Below are positions 16,167 through 25,347 of a stretch of 64,000 nucleotides of DNA, piece by piece. Position 1 is the stretch's first letter; every line of letters begins with the position of its first letter. This DNA comes from an uncultured Acidimicrobiales bacterium (GTDB taxonomy: Bacteria; Actinomycetota; Acidimicrobiia; Acidimicrobiales; Bin134). Position numbers and translations under genes: made by a program. The stretch spans positions 2,833,954-2,897,953 of the forward strand of contig OX638350.1 in assembly GCA_951813325.1 (NCBI GenBank). Reading direction: 5' to 3'. The notes below the pieces were generated by a model. It saw only the letters and a program-made list of their open reading frames with translations, had not been told where the DNA came from and searched no databases.

Positions 16167-17318
16167 TCATGACCGCTCCAGGAATTGGGCCCACTCGTTC
16201 ATCAGCTTGCGGCGCTTGACGTAGGCGTCACCTCGGATGTAGGCCTGCTGCACCGCATCGCCCAGGCCGTGGGCTAGCGCGGCCTCGGCGACAGCCCAGG
16301 GCGTGTCTGTCTGCTCGAGCGCCCACGTCCTGAACGAGGCTCGAAAGCCGTGGACGGTGGCCCGTTCCGCGAGGCCGACATCGCGCAAGACCTTCGTGAG
16401 CGTCATGTCGCTAAGCGGCTTGCCGGGCTTGAGCGGGGATGGGAATACAAAGTCGGAGCCGTCGTGGAGGCTCTTGGCCTGTTGCAGTACTTCGAGGGCG
16501 GCGTCAGACAGCGGCACTCGATGCTCGTTTGCAGCCTTCATCCTCTCTGCTGGAATCCGCCACTCACAGGCGGGGAAGTCCACCTCGTCCCATACGGCGT
16601 TCCGAGCCTCCCCGGATCGGGCCGCGGTCAACACGACAAACCGCAGACACAGTTTGGCGGCCTCCGAAGCTCCAGACTCGTCCACAACGGAGAGGGCCTT
16701 GGGAACATCTTGGTAGGGGAGCGACCGGAAATGAGACTGCACCCGCGGCATCGGTGGCAGGGCCCCGTCGATGGCTTCGCCGGCGACGTTGAACTGGACG
16801 TAGCCGTGGGCCTGGCACCAGCGAACTGCGGTGCGGATTCTCTGGCGGACTTTTCGGGCTGCTTCGGGGCGGGTGGTCCAGATCGGTTCGATGCAGCGGA
16901 GCACGTCGGACTGGGTGATGCGGTCCACCTGCATCTCCCCGATCACCGGGAAGACGTGGTTCTCCAGTGATGCCCACCACAGCTTGGCGTGCCTGTCGCT
17001 TCGCCACCGCGGCCGGTTGGCGTCGTACACCGCCTGTGCGGCCTGGCGGAAGGTGGGAGTGTCAGCCCGACGCCTCTCGGCAAGCGGGTTGCGCCCGTCG
17101 GCGACCGCAGTCCGGTAGTCGGTGGCCTTGCGCCGAGCGTCGGCCAGTCCCACATCCGGCCAGCCTCCCAGGCCGATGTCACGGCGTCTCCCGTCAACGG
17201 TTATCCGAAGCACCCAGGATTTCGACCCGGCATCGGTCACCCTCAAGAACAGACCTTGCCTGTCTTGGTGCTTGCCCGGTCCTGCTGCTTTGACTCTGGC
17301 GGCGGTGAGGCTCGGCAT
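16167..17318 (-). CDS. P4-type tyrosine recombinase (island integrase)
   Basis: 383 residues from ATG 17318, which has GGGGGA 4 nt upstream; a longer frame starts at 17390. The N-terminal DUF4102-type arm-binding domain reads PSLTAARVKAAGPGKHQDRQ and GLFLRVTDAGSKSWVLR. The catalytic domain has the first Arg in LTAARSGEARN, the HxxR box HGFRASFRTWA, a late His in ALAHGLGDAV and the nucleophile Tyr in QQAYIRGDA. It appears complete. It starts about 150 nt from the 3' end of tRNA-Glu, the usual layout for an enzyme that inserts its element into that tRNA. Confidence 0.92.
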   Translation of the reverse strand: MPSLTAARVKAAGPGKHQDRQGLFLRVTDAGSKSWVLRITVDGRRRDIGLGGWPDVGLADARRKATDYRTAVADGRNPLAERRRADTPTFRQAAQAVYDANRPRWRSDRHAKLWWASLENHVFPVIGEMQVDRITQSDVLRCIEPIWTTRPEAARKVRQRIRTAVRWCQAHGYVQFNVAGEAIDGALPPMPRVQSHFRSLPYQDVPKALSVVDESGASEAAKLCLRFVVLTAARSGEARNAVWDEVDFPACEWRIPAERMKAANEHRVPLSDAALEVLQQAKSLHDGSDFVFPSPLKPGKPLSDMTLTKVLRDVGLAERATVHGFRASFRTWALEQTDTPWAVAEAALAHGLGDAVQQAYIRGDAYVKRRKLMNEWAQFLERS

Positions 17319-17467
17319 CCTGTCCCCCATTCTGTCCCACACTTGGAGCGGGATAGCACGGCTATGAGTGGGAACAGTATAACCTTCCACTCTGACATAT
17401 ACCGCTGTTACGCTGGGGTTTTAGCGAACAACTGGGACCGTCTGAGAAAAGCAGATAACTGCCAGAA

Positions 17468-17488
17468 GCACCCCGTACGGGATTCGAA
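17468..17488. repeat. tRNA-proximal attachment site
   Basis: Identical to 14125-14145. This copy spans the T-arm and acceptor 3' strand of the functional tRNA-Glu gene and is read on the opposite strand as part of that tRNA. Confidence 0.75.
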
Positions 17489-17541
17489 CCCGTGTTACCA
17501 GATTGAGAATCTGGCGTCCTAGGCCTCTAGACGAACGGGGC
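17469..17541 (-). tRNA. tRNA-Glu (anticodon CTC)
   Basis: Read on the minus strand, the gene begins GCCCCGTTCGTCTAGAGGCC, has an anticodon stem CCAGA/TCTGG closing the loop TTCTCAA (anticodon CTC) and a T-arm ACGGGTTCGAATCCCGT. The acceptor stem pairs CCCCGT with ACGGGG, plus a terminal G-T. CCA is not encoded. The 3' end is the integration target of the neighbouring island. Confidence 0.93.
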
Positions 17542-17591
17542 AGGAACGCCGCAGTGTACCGGCTCGGACTGGTTTTGGGCGATCCGAAAAA

Positions 17592-18659
17592 CTAGGGGCG
17601 GGCTTGGTAGATGATGTTGGCGTTGGTCTCGGTGACCCGCTGGAAGCTGGAGAATCCCGCCTGAGCGAACACCTCTCGCATGGCTGCCTCTCCTGACTGG
17701 GCGCCCAGCCCCAAGCCCACCGGCTGGGCCAGCGAGCAGGGGGTGCAGAACACCGCGGATGCCCCATAAGACGTGGCCGCCATGGGGTTCTCGGCCAGGT
17801 TGCGGACGTGGCTGTCGAGTGCGAACGGCTCCACCATGAGCACCGAGCCGCCCTCGGCCAGTTGGCTGCGGGCGTGGGCTGCGATGCCCACTGGGTCGCC
17901 CATGTCGTGCAGGCAGTCCAAGAAGAAGATCACGTCGTAGGTGCCGCGGTAGCCCTTCGAGTCGGCCACTTCGAACGAGGCGTTGTCCAGTCCGGCTTCA
18001 GCGGCCAGCTCGATGGCCTGATCGATGGACGGGCCGTGGAAGTCGATCCCGGTGAAGTGCGACTCGGGATAGGCCGAGGCCAGGATCTGCACCGAGTCGC
18101 CGCAGCCGCAGCCCACGTCGGCCGCGGTGGCCCCGGCCCGGAGCAGCTCGTCGATCCCATCGGCTGCCGGGATCCACTCGTTGGCCAGGTACGTCTCGTA
18201 CTGGGGTCGGAAGAACCGGGCGGTGGAGCTGAACAGGCAGGGGTGATGATCCCCCCAGGCCAGCCCGCCGTCGCCCCGGAACGCATTCAAGACGTCCTCC
18301 ATGTCAGCGAACATCGCCCGGAACATGCCAATGCCGCCGGCCAAGAATGCGGGGCTTGCCTCCCAGGCCAACACCGCGGCAGCCTCGTCGGTCAGCTCGA
18401 AGGTAACGTCGTCGTCGCTCTCGCCGTCGAGCACCACGAGGCCGACGGCGGCCTGCTGCCGCAGCCACTCCATGATCAAACGGCGATTGCAGCCGACGGA
18501 ATCGGCCAAAGCGTCCGCGGTCATCGGCCCAGCCCCGGCCATCGCCTGATACAGGCCCAGCTCATCGCCGATGTGGACCATGGCCATGGTGGTGGCCCCG
18601 GCCATGTGGGTGGCTACCTCCCCGGCCAACTCGGTTACCCGATCAACATCGATGTCCAT
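17592..18659 (-). CDS. two-domain SAM-dependent methyltransferase
   Basis: 355 residues. The N-terminal part is a winged-helix dimerisation domain (TTMAMVHIGDELGLYQAMAGAGPMT, LADSVGCNRRLIMEWLRQQAAVG), as in small-molecule O-methyltransferases. The Rossmann part has motif I AADVGCGCGDSVQILA, acidic GIDFHGPSI, DVIFFLDCLHDMGDPV and LMVEPFALDSH. The C-terminal FSSFQRVTETNANIIYQARP is typical of actinobacterial class I members. Substrate unknown. It follows an SDR gene on the same strand. Confidence 0.85.
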   Translation of the reverse strand: MDIDVDRVTELAGEVATHMAGATTMAMVHIGDELGLYQAMAGAGPMTADALADSVGCNRRLIMEWLRQQAAVGLVVLDGESDDDVTFELTDEAAAVLAWEASPAFLAGGIGMFRAMFADMEDVLNAFRGDGGLAWGDHHPCLFSSTARFFRPQYETYLANEWIPAADGIDELLRAGATAADVGCGCGDSVQILASAYPESHFTGIDFHGPSIDQAIELAAEAGLDNASFEVADSKGYRGTYDVIFFLDCLHDMGDPVGIAAHARSQLAEGGSVLMVEPFALDSHVRNLAENPMAATSYGASAVFCTPCSLAQPVGLGLGAQSGEAAMREVFAQAGFSSFQRVTETNANIIYQARP

Positions 18660-18695
18660 TTCAACTCCTTGGCGGGCGGGTGCCGGTAACGGCTG

Positions 18696-19565
18696 CTACG
18701 TGGTGGTGGGGTTGGTGGTGCGGCGCTTCCAACCGGCGGCAGCCAAATTGCCGCCGTCGATATGGATGGTGGTGCCGGTCACGAACCGGGACATGTCCCC
18801 GGCCAGGTACACCACCGCGGCAGCACAGTCGTGAACCGAGCCGCCTTCCAGCCACGGCTGGGGGGCCAGGTCCGATTCCTGGTCGGTGCTCTCGTCGCCG
18901 AGCATGCTCTCGCCCTCGGTGGGGATCACATCGGGGGCAATGCAGTTGACCCGGATGCCGGCCGGCGCCAACTCCAGCGACAGGCTCATGGCCAGGTTGG
19001 CCTGCGCCGCCTTCATCGCCGAGTAGACGGAGAAACCGGGACCGGCCCGATGGGCCTCGATGGAGGTGACGTTGATGATCGACCCCCCGTTGCCCATCAG
19101 CGGAATGCAGCCCCGAATAAACCCGGTGACCTGGGTGAAGTTCTCGGCGATCAGGGCAGCCTCACCTTTGGGGCTGATGTCGGCAAACGGGGCGTTGAAT
19201 GTGCCGCCCGCGTTGTTGACCAGCACGTCCACCCGCCCGTAGGCTTCGCCCACCTCTTGGAGCCAGGCGTCGCGGGGTTCGGGGTGGCGCACATCGAACA
19301 GCCCGGTCAAGCAGCGGCGGCCCAGTGCCTCTACCGCGGCAGCGGTGCGGGCCATATCGTTGGCTTCTCGATCACAGATGGCCAGATCTGCGCCGAACCG
19401 GGCCAGGGCCATCGCGGTGGCTGCTCCGATCCCCCGAGCGCCGCCAGTCACGATGGCCGCCTTGTCGGCGAGCAGCACGCTGGATGGGTTCAAAACGTTT
19501 TGGTCGTCCCAAATGGGATCCACATCGCTGTCGAGGCCGCCCAGAGTCCACTCCCAATCAGTCAT
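18696..19565 (-). CDS. SDR family oxidoreductase
   Basis: 289-residue SDR: a 30-residue N-terminal extension, then VTGGARGIGAATA, CDREANDM, NNAGGT, catalytic Ser in NVTSIEA and YSAMK. The insertion EGESMLGDESTDQESDL follows the PD motif of strand 6. Cofactor-binding Asp after strand 2 favours NAD. It overlaps the start of neither neighbour except for an ATGA overlap with the transporter gene ending at 19562, so the two are probably translated together. Substrate unknown. Confidence 0.88.
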   Translation of the reverse strand: MTDWEWTLGGLDSDVDPIWDDQNVLNPSSVLLADKAAIVTGGARGIGAATAMALARFGADLAICDREANDMARTAAAVEALGRRCLTGLFDVRHPEPRDAWLQEVGEAYGRVDVLVNNAGGTFNAPFADISPKGEAALIAENFTQVTGFIRGCIPLMGNGGSIINVTSIEAHRAGPGFSVYSAMKAAQANLAMSLSLELAPAGIRVNCIAPDVIPTEGESMLGDESTDQESDLAPQPWLEGGSVHDCAAAVVYLAGDMSRFVTGTTIHIDGGNLAAAGWKRRTTNPTTT

Positions 19566-20287
19566 ACCCCCACCCCTACAGCCGAGCCGATTCCGAACGT
19601 GATGGCGGCAGCAGCGGCGGCAATCCCAAGTTGGCGCAGCGAGCCCCGCACAATCGAGCGGTCGGTGGCCAGCGCCAGCGCGCCACCCACCAAAACGGCC
19701 CCCACCACCCCGAGGACGATGGATCCCACAATGGCGCCGTTGCCCCCGCCGAAGAACCAGGGCAACAGCGGCAGCACCGCTCCCAGGGCAAAGGAGAAAA
19801 ACGAGGTCGTTGCGGCGAACACCGGGTTGCCCAGTTCGTTGGGATCGATGCCCATCTCCTCCCGAGCATGGACCTCCAGGGCCTTATCGGGGTCTTCCAT
19901 GATGTTGGTGGCCATCTCCCGAGCCATGTCGGGGGCCACCCCGCGGGATTCGTAGATCTCGGCCAACTCCTCCACCTCGTGCTCCGGGTTGCGGACGTGC
20001 TCTCGCCGCTCCATCTCCAGCTCCCGCTCCAACAACTCCCGCTGGGCCTGCATGGACACGTATTCCCCGGCGGCCATCGACACCGCCCCGGCGATAAGGC
20101 CCGCGACTCCGGCAACCCGCACCAGCTCCTGCCCAGAATTGGCCCCGGCCACGCCCAATATGAGAGCCACGTTGGACACCAAGCCGTCGCTCACCCCGAA
20201 CACCGCCGCCCGATACCCGCCCCGGGTCACATTGCGGTGGTGCCCCTCGCCGAGATGCCCCGAGCCGCTGGCCTTCCTTGCGAACAC
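19562..20287 (-). CDS. VIT1/CCC1-family transporter
   Basis: 241 residues. GYRAAVFGVSDGLVSNVALILG opens the first helix, followed by SMAAGEYVSMQAQRELLERELEMER, the signature of the VIT1/CCC1 family that moves Fe2+ or Mn2+. A cytoplasmic acidic helical loop (EVEELAEIYESRGVAPDMAREMA) and three further hydrophobic segments follow. The inner-membrane location and metal role are from the family; the metal here is not determined. Its stop overlaps the downstream SDR start. Confidence 0.9.
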   Translation of the reverse strand: MFARKASGSGHLGEGHHRNVTRGGYRAAVFGVSDGLVSNVALILGVAGANSGQELVRVAGVAGLIAGAVSMAAGEYVSMQAQRELLERELEMERREHVRNPEHEVEELAEIYESRGVAPDMAREMATNIMEDPDKALEVHAREEMGIDPNELGNPVFAATTSFFSFALGAVLPLLPWFFGGGNGAIVGSIVLGVVGAVLVGGALALATDRSIVRGSLRQLGIAAAAAAITFGIGSAVGVGV

Positions 20288-20341
20288 CGAATCAACCTAC
20301 CGCCCTTTCATCGTGGCGCGGCGGAAGGACCAGGCAACGTC

Positions 20342-21526
20342 TCAATCCCGTCCTCGGGGCGCTAGCACGACCTGTTCGTCGCCACCGGCCCGCACCATCC
20401 AACGGTCGCCCTGGCGGAATACCTCGGCGTCGGGTGCGGTCAGATCATCACCGGCCCGGACCCAGCTCACTGCTTGGCTCATCGCCACTTCGACCAGCCC
20501 AGCCCGGCCCGCGGCCCTCGCCTGCGCGACGGCCCGACAGGCAATGAGGCCAGCGACGGGGTCGGCGACGGCGTCGGCCACAAACCACGGGCACCCGCCC
20601 GCCGGATCAGCCAGCCACAGGCCCCCGCTCACGGCGGCGTCGTCGCCGAAGGCGGCCCGGTCGTCGCCGTGGCCGGTGATCGACACCCACAACAGCCCGC
20701 AGGTCTCGGCCACTTCCAGCCGGTCGATCCCCCAGTTGGTCCACACCCGGGGGCGCAATCCGTCCACGACTACCGCCGATTGCCGGCACAGGTCCAAGAA
20801 TCGCTTGCGGCCGTCGTCCGAACCCAGGTCTATTGCAGCCTCCTGCTTGTCCTGGTTCAGCCGCTGGTAGAACGCGGGAGAGCCGTAGCGGGCACCATCG
20901 GGGCGCCCGGGTCCCTCCACTTTCAGCACCTCCAACCCGAAGCAACCCAACAGCGACGCACACAGCGGCCCAGCCCACAGCGAGCTCAAGTCCAAGACCA
21001 GCTGGCGACCTGATGCCCCCGTCCCTGCCTCGGAGAACGCGTGCGGCTCAGCAGGCGGCCAAGGACGGATCGCCTCTCCCACCGCCAAGCCCAGCCAAGC
21101 GGCCCGCTCCACCAGCTCGGCCACCGGTCTGTCCCGCACCCCATCAGCCACCCCGGCCCACACGTCATCCTCGGCGGGGCCGTCTTGCTCCAACCAGGCG
21201 GGAACCGCTTCGAAGTCGCTGGTTCGGGCCAGCGACACTGCCAGCACGCCATCGGCCGCAGCCACCATGCGGCACGCACCCCCCACCGATACCGATCCTC
21301 GTCGGAAACTCCCCACCAGCTCGGCCCGCTCCCCCAGAAAACCGGCGGCATCGGTTCTCAACGCTGTCGCGGACAGCTCAGCGATTTCGCTCACCACGTC
21401 GTCGAGCCGCTCCACCCAGCGCCCTGAGGCCACCGCGGGGGGTCCGTGCTCAGGTCCGCTCAGGCCCATCAGCCCTGACTCGGCCCAAACCAGCGCCGGA
21501 TGACGGCTGCTGTGGGTGGAGTCCAT
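20342..21526 (-). CDS. CoA-transferase family III (CaiB/BaiF)-like protein
   Basis: 394 residues from ATG 21526; a TTG at 21568 would add 14. The second half has LVLDLSSLWAGPLCASLLGCFGLEVLKVE, YQRLNQDKQEAAIDLGSDDGRK and VVVDGLRPRVW, typical of CaiB-type enzymes that move CoA between carboxylates. The N-terminal 190 residues are not a second CaiB lobe that I can recognise, and the usual catalytic Asp context is unclear. It may be a diverged or partial member. It is divergent from a small conserved gene followed by an acyl-CoA synthetase. Confidence 0.7.
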   Translation of the reverse strand: MDSTHSSRHPALVWAESGLMGLSGPEHGPPAVASGRWVERLDDVVSEIAELSATALRTDAAGFLGERAELVGSFRRGSVSVGGACRMVAAADGVLAVSLARTSDFEAVPAWLEQDGPAEDDVWAGVADGVRDRPVAELVERAAWLGLAVGEAIRPWPPAEPHAFSEAGTGASGRQLVLDLSSLWAGPLCASLLGCFGLEVLKVEGPGRPDGARYGSPAFYQRLNQDKQEAAIDLGSDDGRKRFLDLCRQSAVVVDGLRPRVWTNWGIDRLEVAETCGLLWVSITGHGDDRAAFGDDAAVSGGLWLADPAGGCPWFVADAVADPVAGLIACRAVAQARAAGRAGLVEVAMSQAVSWVRAGDDLTAPDAEVFRQGDRWMVRAGGDEQVVLAPRGRD

Positions 21527-21657
21527 CACCGCAGTTTGTACCTGTTGGCGCTGATGGGAAAAGATCAATGGATATCTCCGATCGTCAGTTCCAGACCAAG
21601 GTGTCGGTGAACTGAGGTCGAAGGAAGAGGTCGGGGGAAGTCTCGCGGGAGGTAGGA

Positions 21658-21963
21658 ATGGAGCTGAAACCGGGTAGCCGCCTCAAGAGCTCGGTATGCG
21701 ATACCGAGCTCATCGTGGTGAAAGCACCGAGCGGCGACGCAGACATCACCTGCGGCGGCGCGCCGATGGCCGATCCGGCCGAAGCCGGCCGAAACGGCGA
21801 GGTTTCCGCCGATGCCGCCGACGGCACCGCTCTGGGCAAGCGCTACGTCAACGAGGACGAGTCCCTCGAGGTTCTGTGCACCAAGCCCGGCGACGGCTCC
21901 CTGGCGCTGAGCGGCACGCCCCTCGGCCTGAAAGAGGCCAAGCCTCTCCCGGCCTCCGACTAA
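21658..21963 (+). CDS. small conserved protein of unknown function
   Basis: 101 residues starting MELKPGSRLKSSVCDTELIVVKAP, with two further cysteines (DITCGGAPM, VLCTKPG). GGGAGG lies just upstream of the ATG. The paired Cys in beta-rich segments could bind metal, which is inference. It precedes the acyl-CoA synthetase gene by 44 nt on the same strand, and I recall similar small proteins next to such genes in actinobacteria. Confidence 0.65.
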   Translation: MELKPGSRLKSSVCDTELIVVKAPSGDADITCGGAPMADPAEAGRNGEVSADAADGTALGKRYVNEDESLEVLCTKPGDGSLALSGTPLGLKEAKPLPASD

Positions 21964-22007
21964 CCAGGCACCGAACCGCCGGGTGACGCGCCGCACGAAA
22001 TGAGCCC

Positions 22008-23507
22008 ATGAATTTGATGATGCTGCTGGAGATGGCGTCCAGCGGTTTCGGCGAGCGCATTGCCGTTGGCTCCAAGGCGAAGGGGCTGACCTACGAGCAG
22101 CTGTTCCAACGGGCCGGCGCCGCCGCCATTCGCTTTCGCGAGGCGGGCATCGACCGGGTCGCCATGGTGGACATCAGCAGCGAGGCCCTGCCCATCGCCT
22201 TGTTCGGCTCGGCCTGGGCCGGGGTCCCGTTCGTGCCCCTCAACTACCGGCTGACCGTGCCCGAGCTGCGCCATCTGGCCGCTGAAGTCGCCCCCTCGGT
22301 CACGGTGTGCAACGACGACGCCCGGGCCGCTATCGGAGACCTCGACGGCGTGCGGGCCGTGGTCCGGCCCGATTTCCTAGCCCAGTGGGCCGAGGGGAGC
22401 GCACCGGACAGCGACTGGAACGTCGACCCCGACGAAATCGCCATCCTGTTGTACACCAGCGGCACCACCGGAGCTCCCAAGGCCGCGGTGCTGCGCCACA
22501 AGCACTTGGTGTCGTACATCATCGGGTCGGTGGAGTTCATGGGTGCGGCCGAGGACGAGGCCACCCTGGTCTCGGTGCCCCCCTACCACGTGGCCGGGAT
22601 GGCCGTGATCTTGAGCTCGGTGTACGCCGGGCGCCGCATCGTGCAGCTCCCCAACTTCGACGCCGCCGACTGGGTGGATCTGGTGCGCGCCGAAGCCGTG
22701 ACCCACGCCATGGTGGTGCCCACCATGCTGGCCCGCATCGTCGAGCACTTGGAAGACGTCGGGGGCGGGCTTCCCTCGCTTCGGGCCTTGTCGTATGGCG
22801 GAGGCAAGATGCCCGCTCCGGTCATCATCCGAGCGCTCGACGTGCTGCCCGATGCCAACTTCGTGAACGCTTACGGCCTCACCGAGACCAGCTCCACGGT
22901 GGCGGTGCTCGGACCCGAGGAGCACCGGGAGGCCCACCGCTCCGACGACCCGGCCGTGCGGGCCCGGCTGGGCTCGGCCGGGCGGCCGCTGCCCGCCATC
23001 GAGGTGGACATCCGCGACGAGGAGGGCACACCGGTTCCCACCGGAGCATCCGGTGAGATCTGGGTGCGGGGCGAGCAGGTGTCGGGCGAGTACCTGGGTC
23101 GGAACTCCCGGGTCACCCCCGACGGGTGGTTCCCCACCAACGACGGCGGCTCGCTGGACGACGACGGCTACCTCTATGTGGAGGGCCGCATCGACGACAT
23201 CATCGTGCGGGGCGGCGAGAACATCTCCCCCGGCGAGATCGAAGATGTGCTGCTGAGCCACCAATCCATAGCCGATGCAGCCGCTATCGGCGTGCCCGAC
23301 GAGCAGTGGGGCGAGGCGGTGGCCGCCGTGGTGGTGCCCGCCAAGGGCCAGACGCTGGATGTCGCCGAACTCCAGGATTTCGTTAAAGCTCAGATGAGGT
23401 CGTCTCGCACCCCCGACCGCATCGAGTTGCGCGACGAGCTGCCCTACAACGAAACCGGCAAGCTCTTGCGCCGGGTGTTGCGCGATGAACTCGCCGGAAC
23501 TCCCTGA
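22008..23507 (+). CDS. AMP-dependent acyl-CoA synthetase
   Basis: 499-residue member of the ANL superfamily. The P-loop-like AILLYTSGTTGAPKAAVLRH is near residue 145, the motif NAYGLTETSS near 287, TNDGGSLDDDGYLYVEGRIDD near 375, and the C-terminal catalytic Lys in YNETGKLLRR. It activates a carboxylic acid to its CoA thioester through an acyl-adenylate; the chain cannot be predicted. Probably cotranscribed with the small gene upstream and the crotonase-like gene 40 nt downstream. Confidence 0.9.
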   Translation: MNLMMLLEMASSGFGERIAVGSKAKGLTYEQLFQRAGAAAIRFREAGIDRVAMVDISSEALPIALFGSAWAGVPFVPLNYRLTVPELRHLAAEVAPSVTVCNDDARAAIGDLDGVRAVVRPDFLAQWAEGSAPDSDWNVDPDEIAILLYTSGTTGAPKAAVLRHKHLVSYIIGSVEFMGAAEDEATLVSVPPYHVAGMAVILSSVYAGRRIVQLPNFDAADWVDLVRAEAVTHAMVVPTMLARIVEHLEDVGGGLPSLRALSYGGGKMPAPVIIRALDVLPDANFVNAYGLTETSSTVAVLGPEEHREAHRSDDPAVRARLGSAGRPLPAIEVDIRDEEGTPVPTGASGEIWVRGEQVSGEYLGRNSRVTPDGWFPTNDGGSLDDDGYLYVEGRIDDIIVRGGENISPGEIEDVLLSHQSIADAAAIGVPDEQWGEAVAAVVVPAKGQTLDVAELQDFVKAQMRSSRTPDRIELRDELPYNETGKLLRRVLRDELAGTP

Positions 23508-23547
23508 TACCCGCCTGCGCTAGCCACTAGTCTGCGGTCACCTAGCA

Positions 23548-24606
23548 ATGGCTGCGCCGATACCGACCACAGGCCTGGCTGAGGCCCTCGAGCTCCTGTC
23601 TCATCCCTATGTCGGGGAAGACTTGGGACTGGCTGACTGCCCGGTGATCCTCGTGGAGTTGACCCCCGCCGATCTGGCCCAGAGGCCGCCAGCCGCGTTG
23701 GCTGATTTGGTCAAGAGCACGCCCGCGGTGCTGGCAGTTGCCGCGCCCCACGAACTCGCCGCCGCCGATGCCCCCAAGCTGGTCGAGCTGTGCGAACCCT
23801 TCGACATCGTGCTGGCCCCTGGAGAACTCTCTGTGCCCCTGGCCGTGCCGGCCGAAGAGATCGACCAGATCGCGGTGGCAGCCATTGCATCGCCCGCGGC
23901 TGCGATGTCTTTGGTGCAACTCCTTCGACTGAGCGAGGGCCGCTCCACCGCCGATGGTCTAGTAGCCGAGTCGCTGGCCTATTCCACCCTCCAGGCCGGC
24001 CCCCAGTTCCAAGCTTGGCTGGCCTCCCAGCCCACCCGGCTGGTACCCGACAACCCCGAGCCTGCGGTGCTGGCCGAACGCGACGGATCTACCCTGCGGC
24101 TCACCCTCAACCGGCCCGATCGCCACAACGCCTTCAGCGCCGAGATGCGCGACGGCCTGGTCGAGCAGCTCCGGGCCGCGTGGGCCGACCCCAGCCTCGA
24201 CGGCATCGTGCTCGACGCCGCCGGGCCCACCTTCTGCTCCGGCGGCGACCTGGCCGAGTTCGGCACCACCCCCGACCCGGGCACCGCCCACCGCGTCCGC
24301 TCGGTGCGCAGCGCCGCCTTCTGGCTCGACCGCCTGGCCGCCAAGACCCGGGTCATCGTCCGCGGCGCCTGCGTGGGGGCGGGCGTGGAGCTGCCCGCCT
24401 ACGCCCACGACGTGGCCGCCCACCCCGACACCACCTTCCGCCTGCCCGAAGTAGCCATGGGGCTGGTGCCTGGCGCGGGCGGCACCGTCAGCATCGCCCG
24501 CCGCATCGGCCGCCAGCGCCTCAACTATTTCGCCCTCACCAACACCGAGATCGACGCAACCACCGCCCTGTCCTGGGGCCTTATCGACCGAATCAACCCC
24601 CGCTAG
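23548..24606 (+). CDS. enoyl-CoA hydratase/isomerase family protein with N-terminal extension
   Basis: The crotonase domain covers about residues 175-350: LRLTLNRPDRHNAFSAEMRD, the oxyanion-hole segments FCSGGDLAEF and RGACVGAGVELPAYA, and RLPEVAMGLVPGAGGTVS with the catalytic-type Glu. The first 170 residues are Ala/Leu/Pro-rich and not recognised; they may be a degenerate crotonase-like lobe. Family length is usually about 260. It overlaps the convergent SDR gene by 4 nt. Likely acts with the preceding acyl-CoA synthetase. Confidence 0.82.
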   Translation: MAAPIPTTGLAEALELLSHPYVGEDLGLADCPVILVELTPADLAQRPPAALADLVKSTPAVLAVAAPHELAAADAPKLVELCEPFDIVLAPGELSVPLAVPAEEIDQIAVAAIASPAAAMSLVQLLRLSEGRSTADGLVAESLAYSTLQAGPQFQAWLASQPTRLVPDNPEPAVLAERDGSTLRLTLNRPDRHNAFSAEMRDGLVEQLRAAWADPSLDGIVLDAAGPTFCSGGDLAEFGTTPDPGTAHRVRSVRSAAFWLDRLAAKTRVIVRGACVGAGVELPAYAHDVAAHPDTTFRLPEVAMGLVPGAGGTVSIARRIGRQRLNYFALTNTEIDATTALSWGLIDRINPR

Positions 24607-25340
24607 AACAGGCTGGGGACTCCGAGTTCGGTACCGCCGGTGACGGGGAGGGTGGCACCGGTGATGTAGGCGGCTTTGGGGGAGGCCAAAAAGACGATGG
24701 CGTGGGCCACGTCATCGGGCTGGCCCATACGGCCCAGCGGGTAGCGGCGGCCGAAGTCGGCCCTCTCCTCAGGGACCATCGACGCGGTGAGGTGCATGGT
24801 GTCGATGGGGCCGGGAGCCACTGCGTTGACCCTCACGTCGGGAGCGTATTCGGCGGCCAAATCCCTGGTCATGGCGACTACTCCGGCCTTAGCCGAGGCG
24901 TAGGCCACGTGGGGGGTGGTGAACCGCAGGGCAGCGATGGAGGCCACGTTCACCACATTGCCTCCGGTCTCGGCCAGCGCGGGGTAGGCCCGACGGGTGA
25001 GGAGGAAAAACGACCGCAGGTTGGTGGAGAGCTGATCGTCCCATTCCTCGGGGCTGATCTCCGCGGTGGGTTTGAGCAGCCACGACCCGGCGTTGTTCAC
25101 CAGCACGTCGAGACGTCCGAAGGCGGCCACGGTGTCGTCGATGATTCCATGGGCGTCATCGGTGTCGCCCACGTCGCCGCCCAGCCGAAGCGACAGCTCC
25201 TCCACGGCCTCCAAGGCCTCTACGTCACGGTCAGCCCCGGCCACCACCGCCCCCGCGTCGGCGAATTGGGCGGCAGTAGCCCGGCCGATCCCCCGGGCGG
25301 CGCCGGTGACCACCACCACCCGGTCGGCGAGCTCGGTCAT
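24603..25340 (-). CDS. SDR family oxidoreductase
   Basis: 245 residues from ATG 25340, chosen because MTELADRVVVVTGAARGIG is the normal SDR beginning and the upstream thiolase gene ends 7 nt before it. Features: ADRDVEALE after strand 2, NNAGSW, Ser in NVASIAA and YASAK, then PGPIDTMH. Probably a beta-ketoacyl or hydroxyacyl-type dehydrogenase given the thiolase and acyl-CoA dehydrogenase genes in the same run, but substrate is inference. Confidence 0.9.
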   Translation of the reverse strand: MTELADRVVVVTGAARGIGRATAAQFADAGAVVAGADRDVEALEAVEELSLRLGGDVGDTDDAHGIIDDTVAAFGRLDVLVNNAGSWLLKPTAEISPEEWDDQLSTNLRSFFLLTRRAYPALAETGGNVVNVASIAALRFTTPHVAYASAKAGVVAMTRDLAAEYAPDVRVNAVAPGPIDTMHLTASMVPEERADFGRRYPLGRMGQPDDVAHAIVFLASPKAAYITGATLPVTGGTELGVPSLF

Positions 25341-25347
25341 GCGGGCC

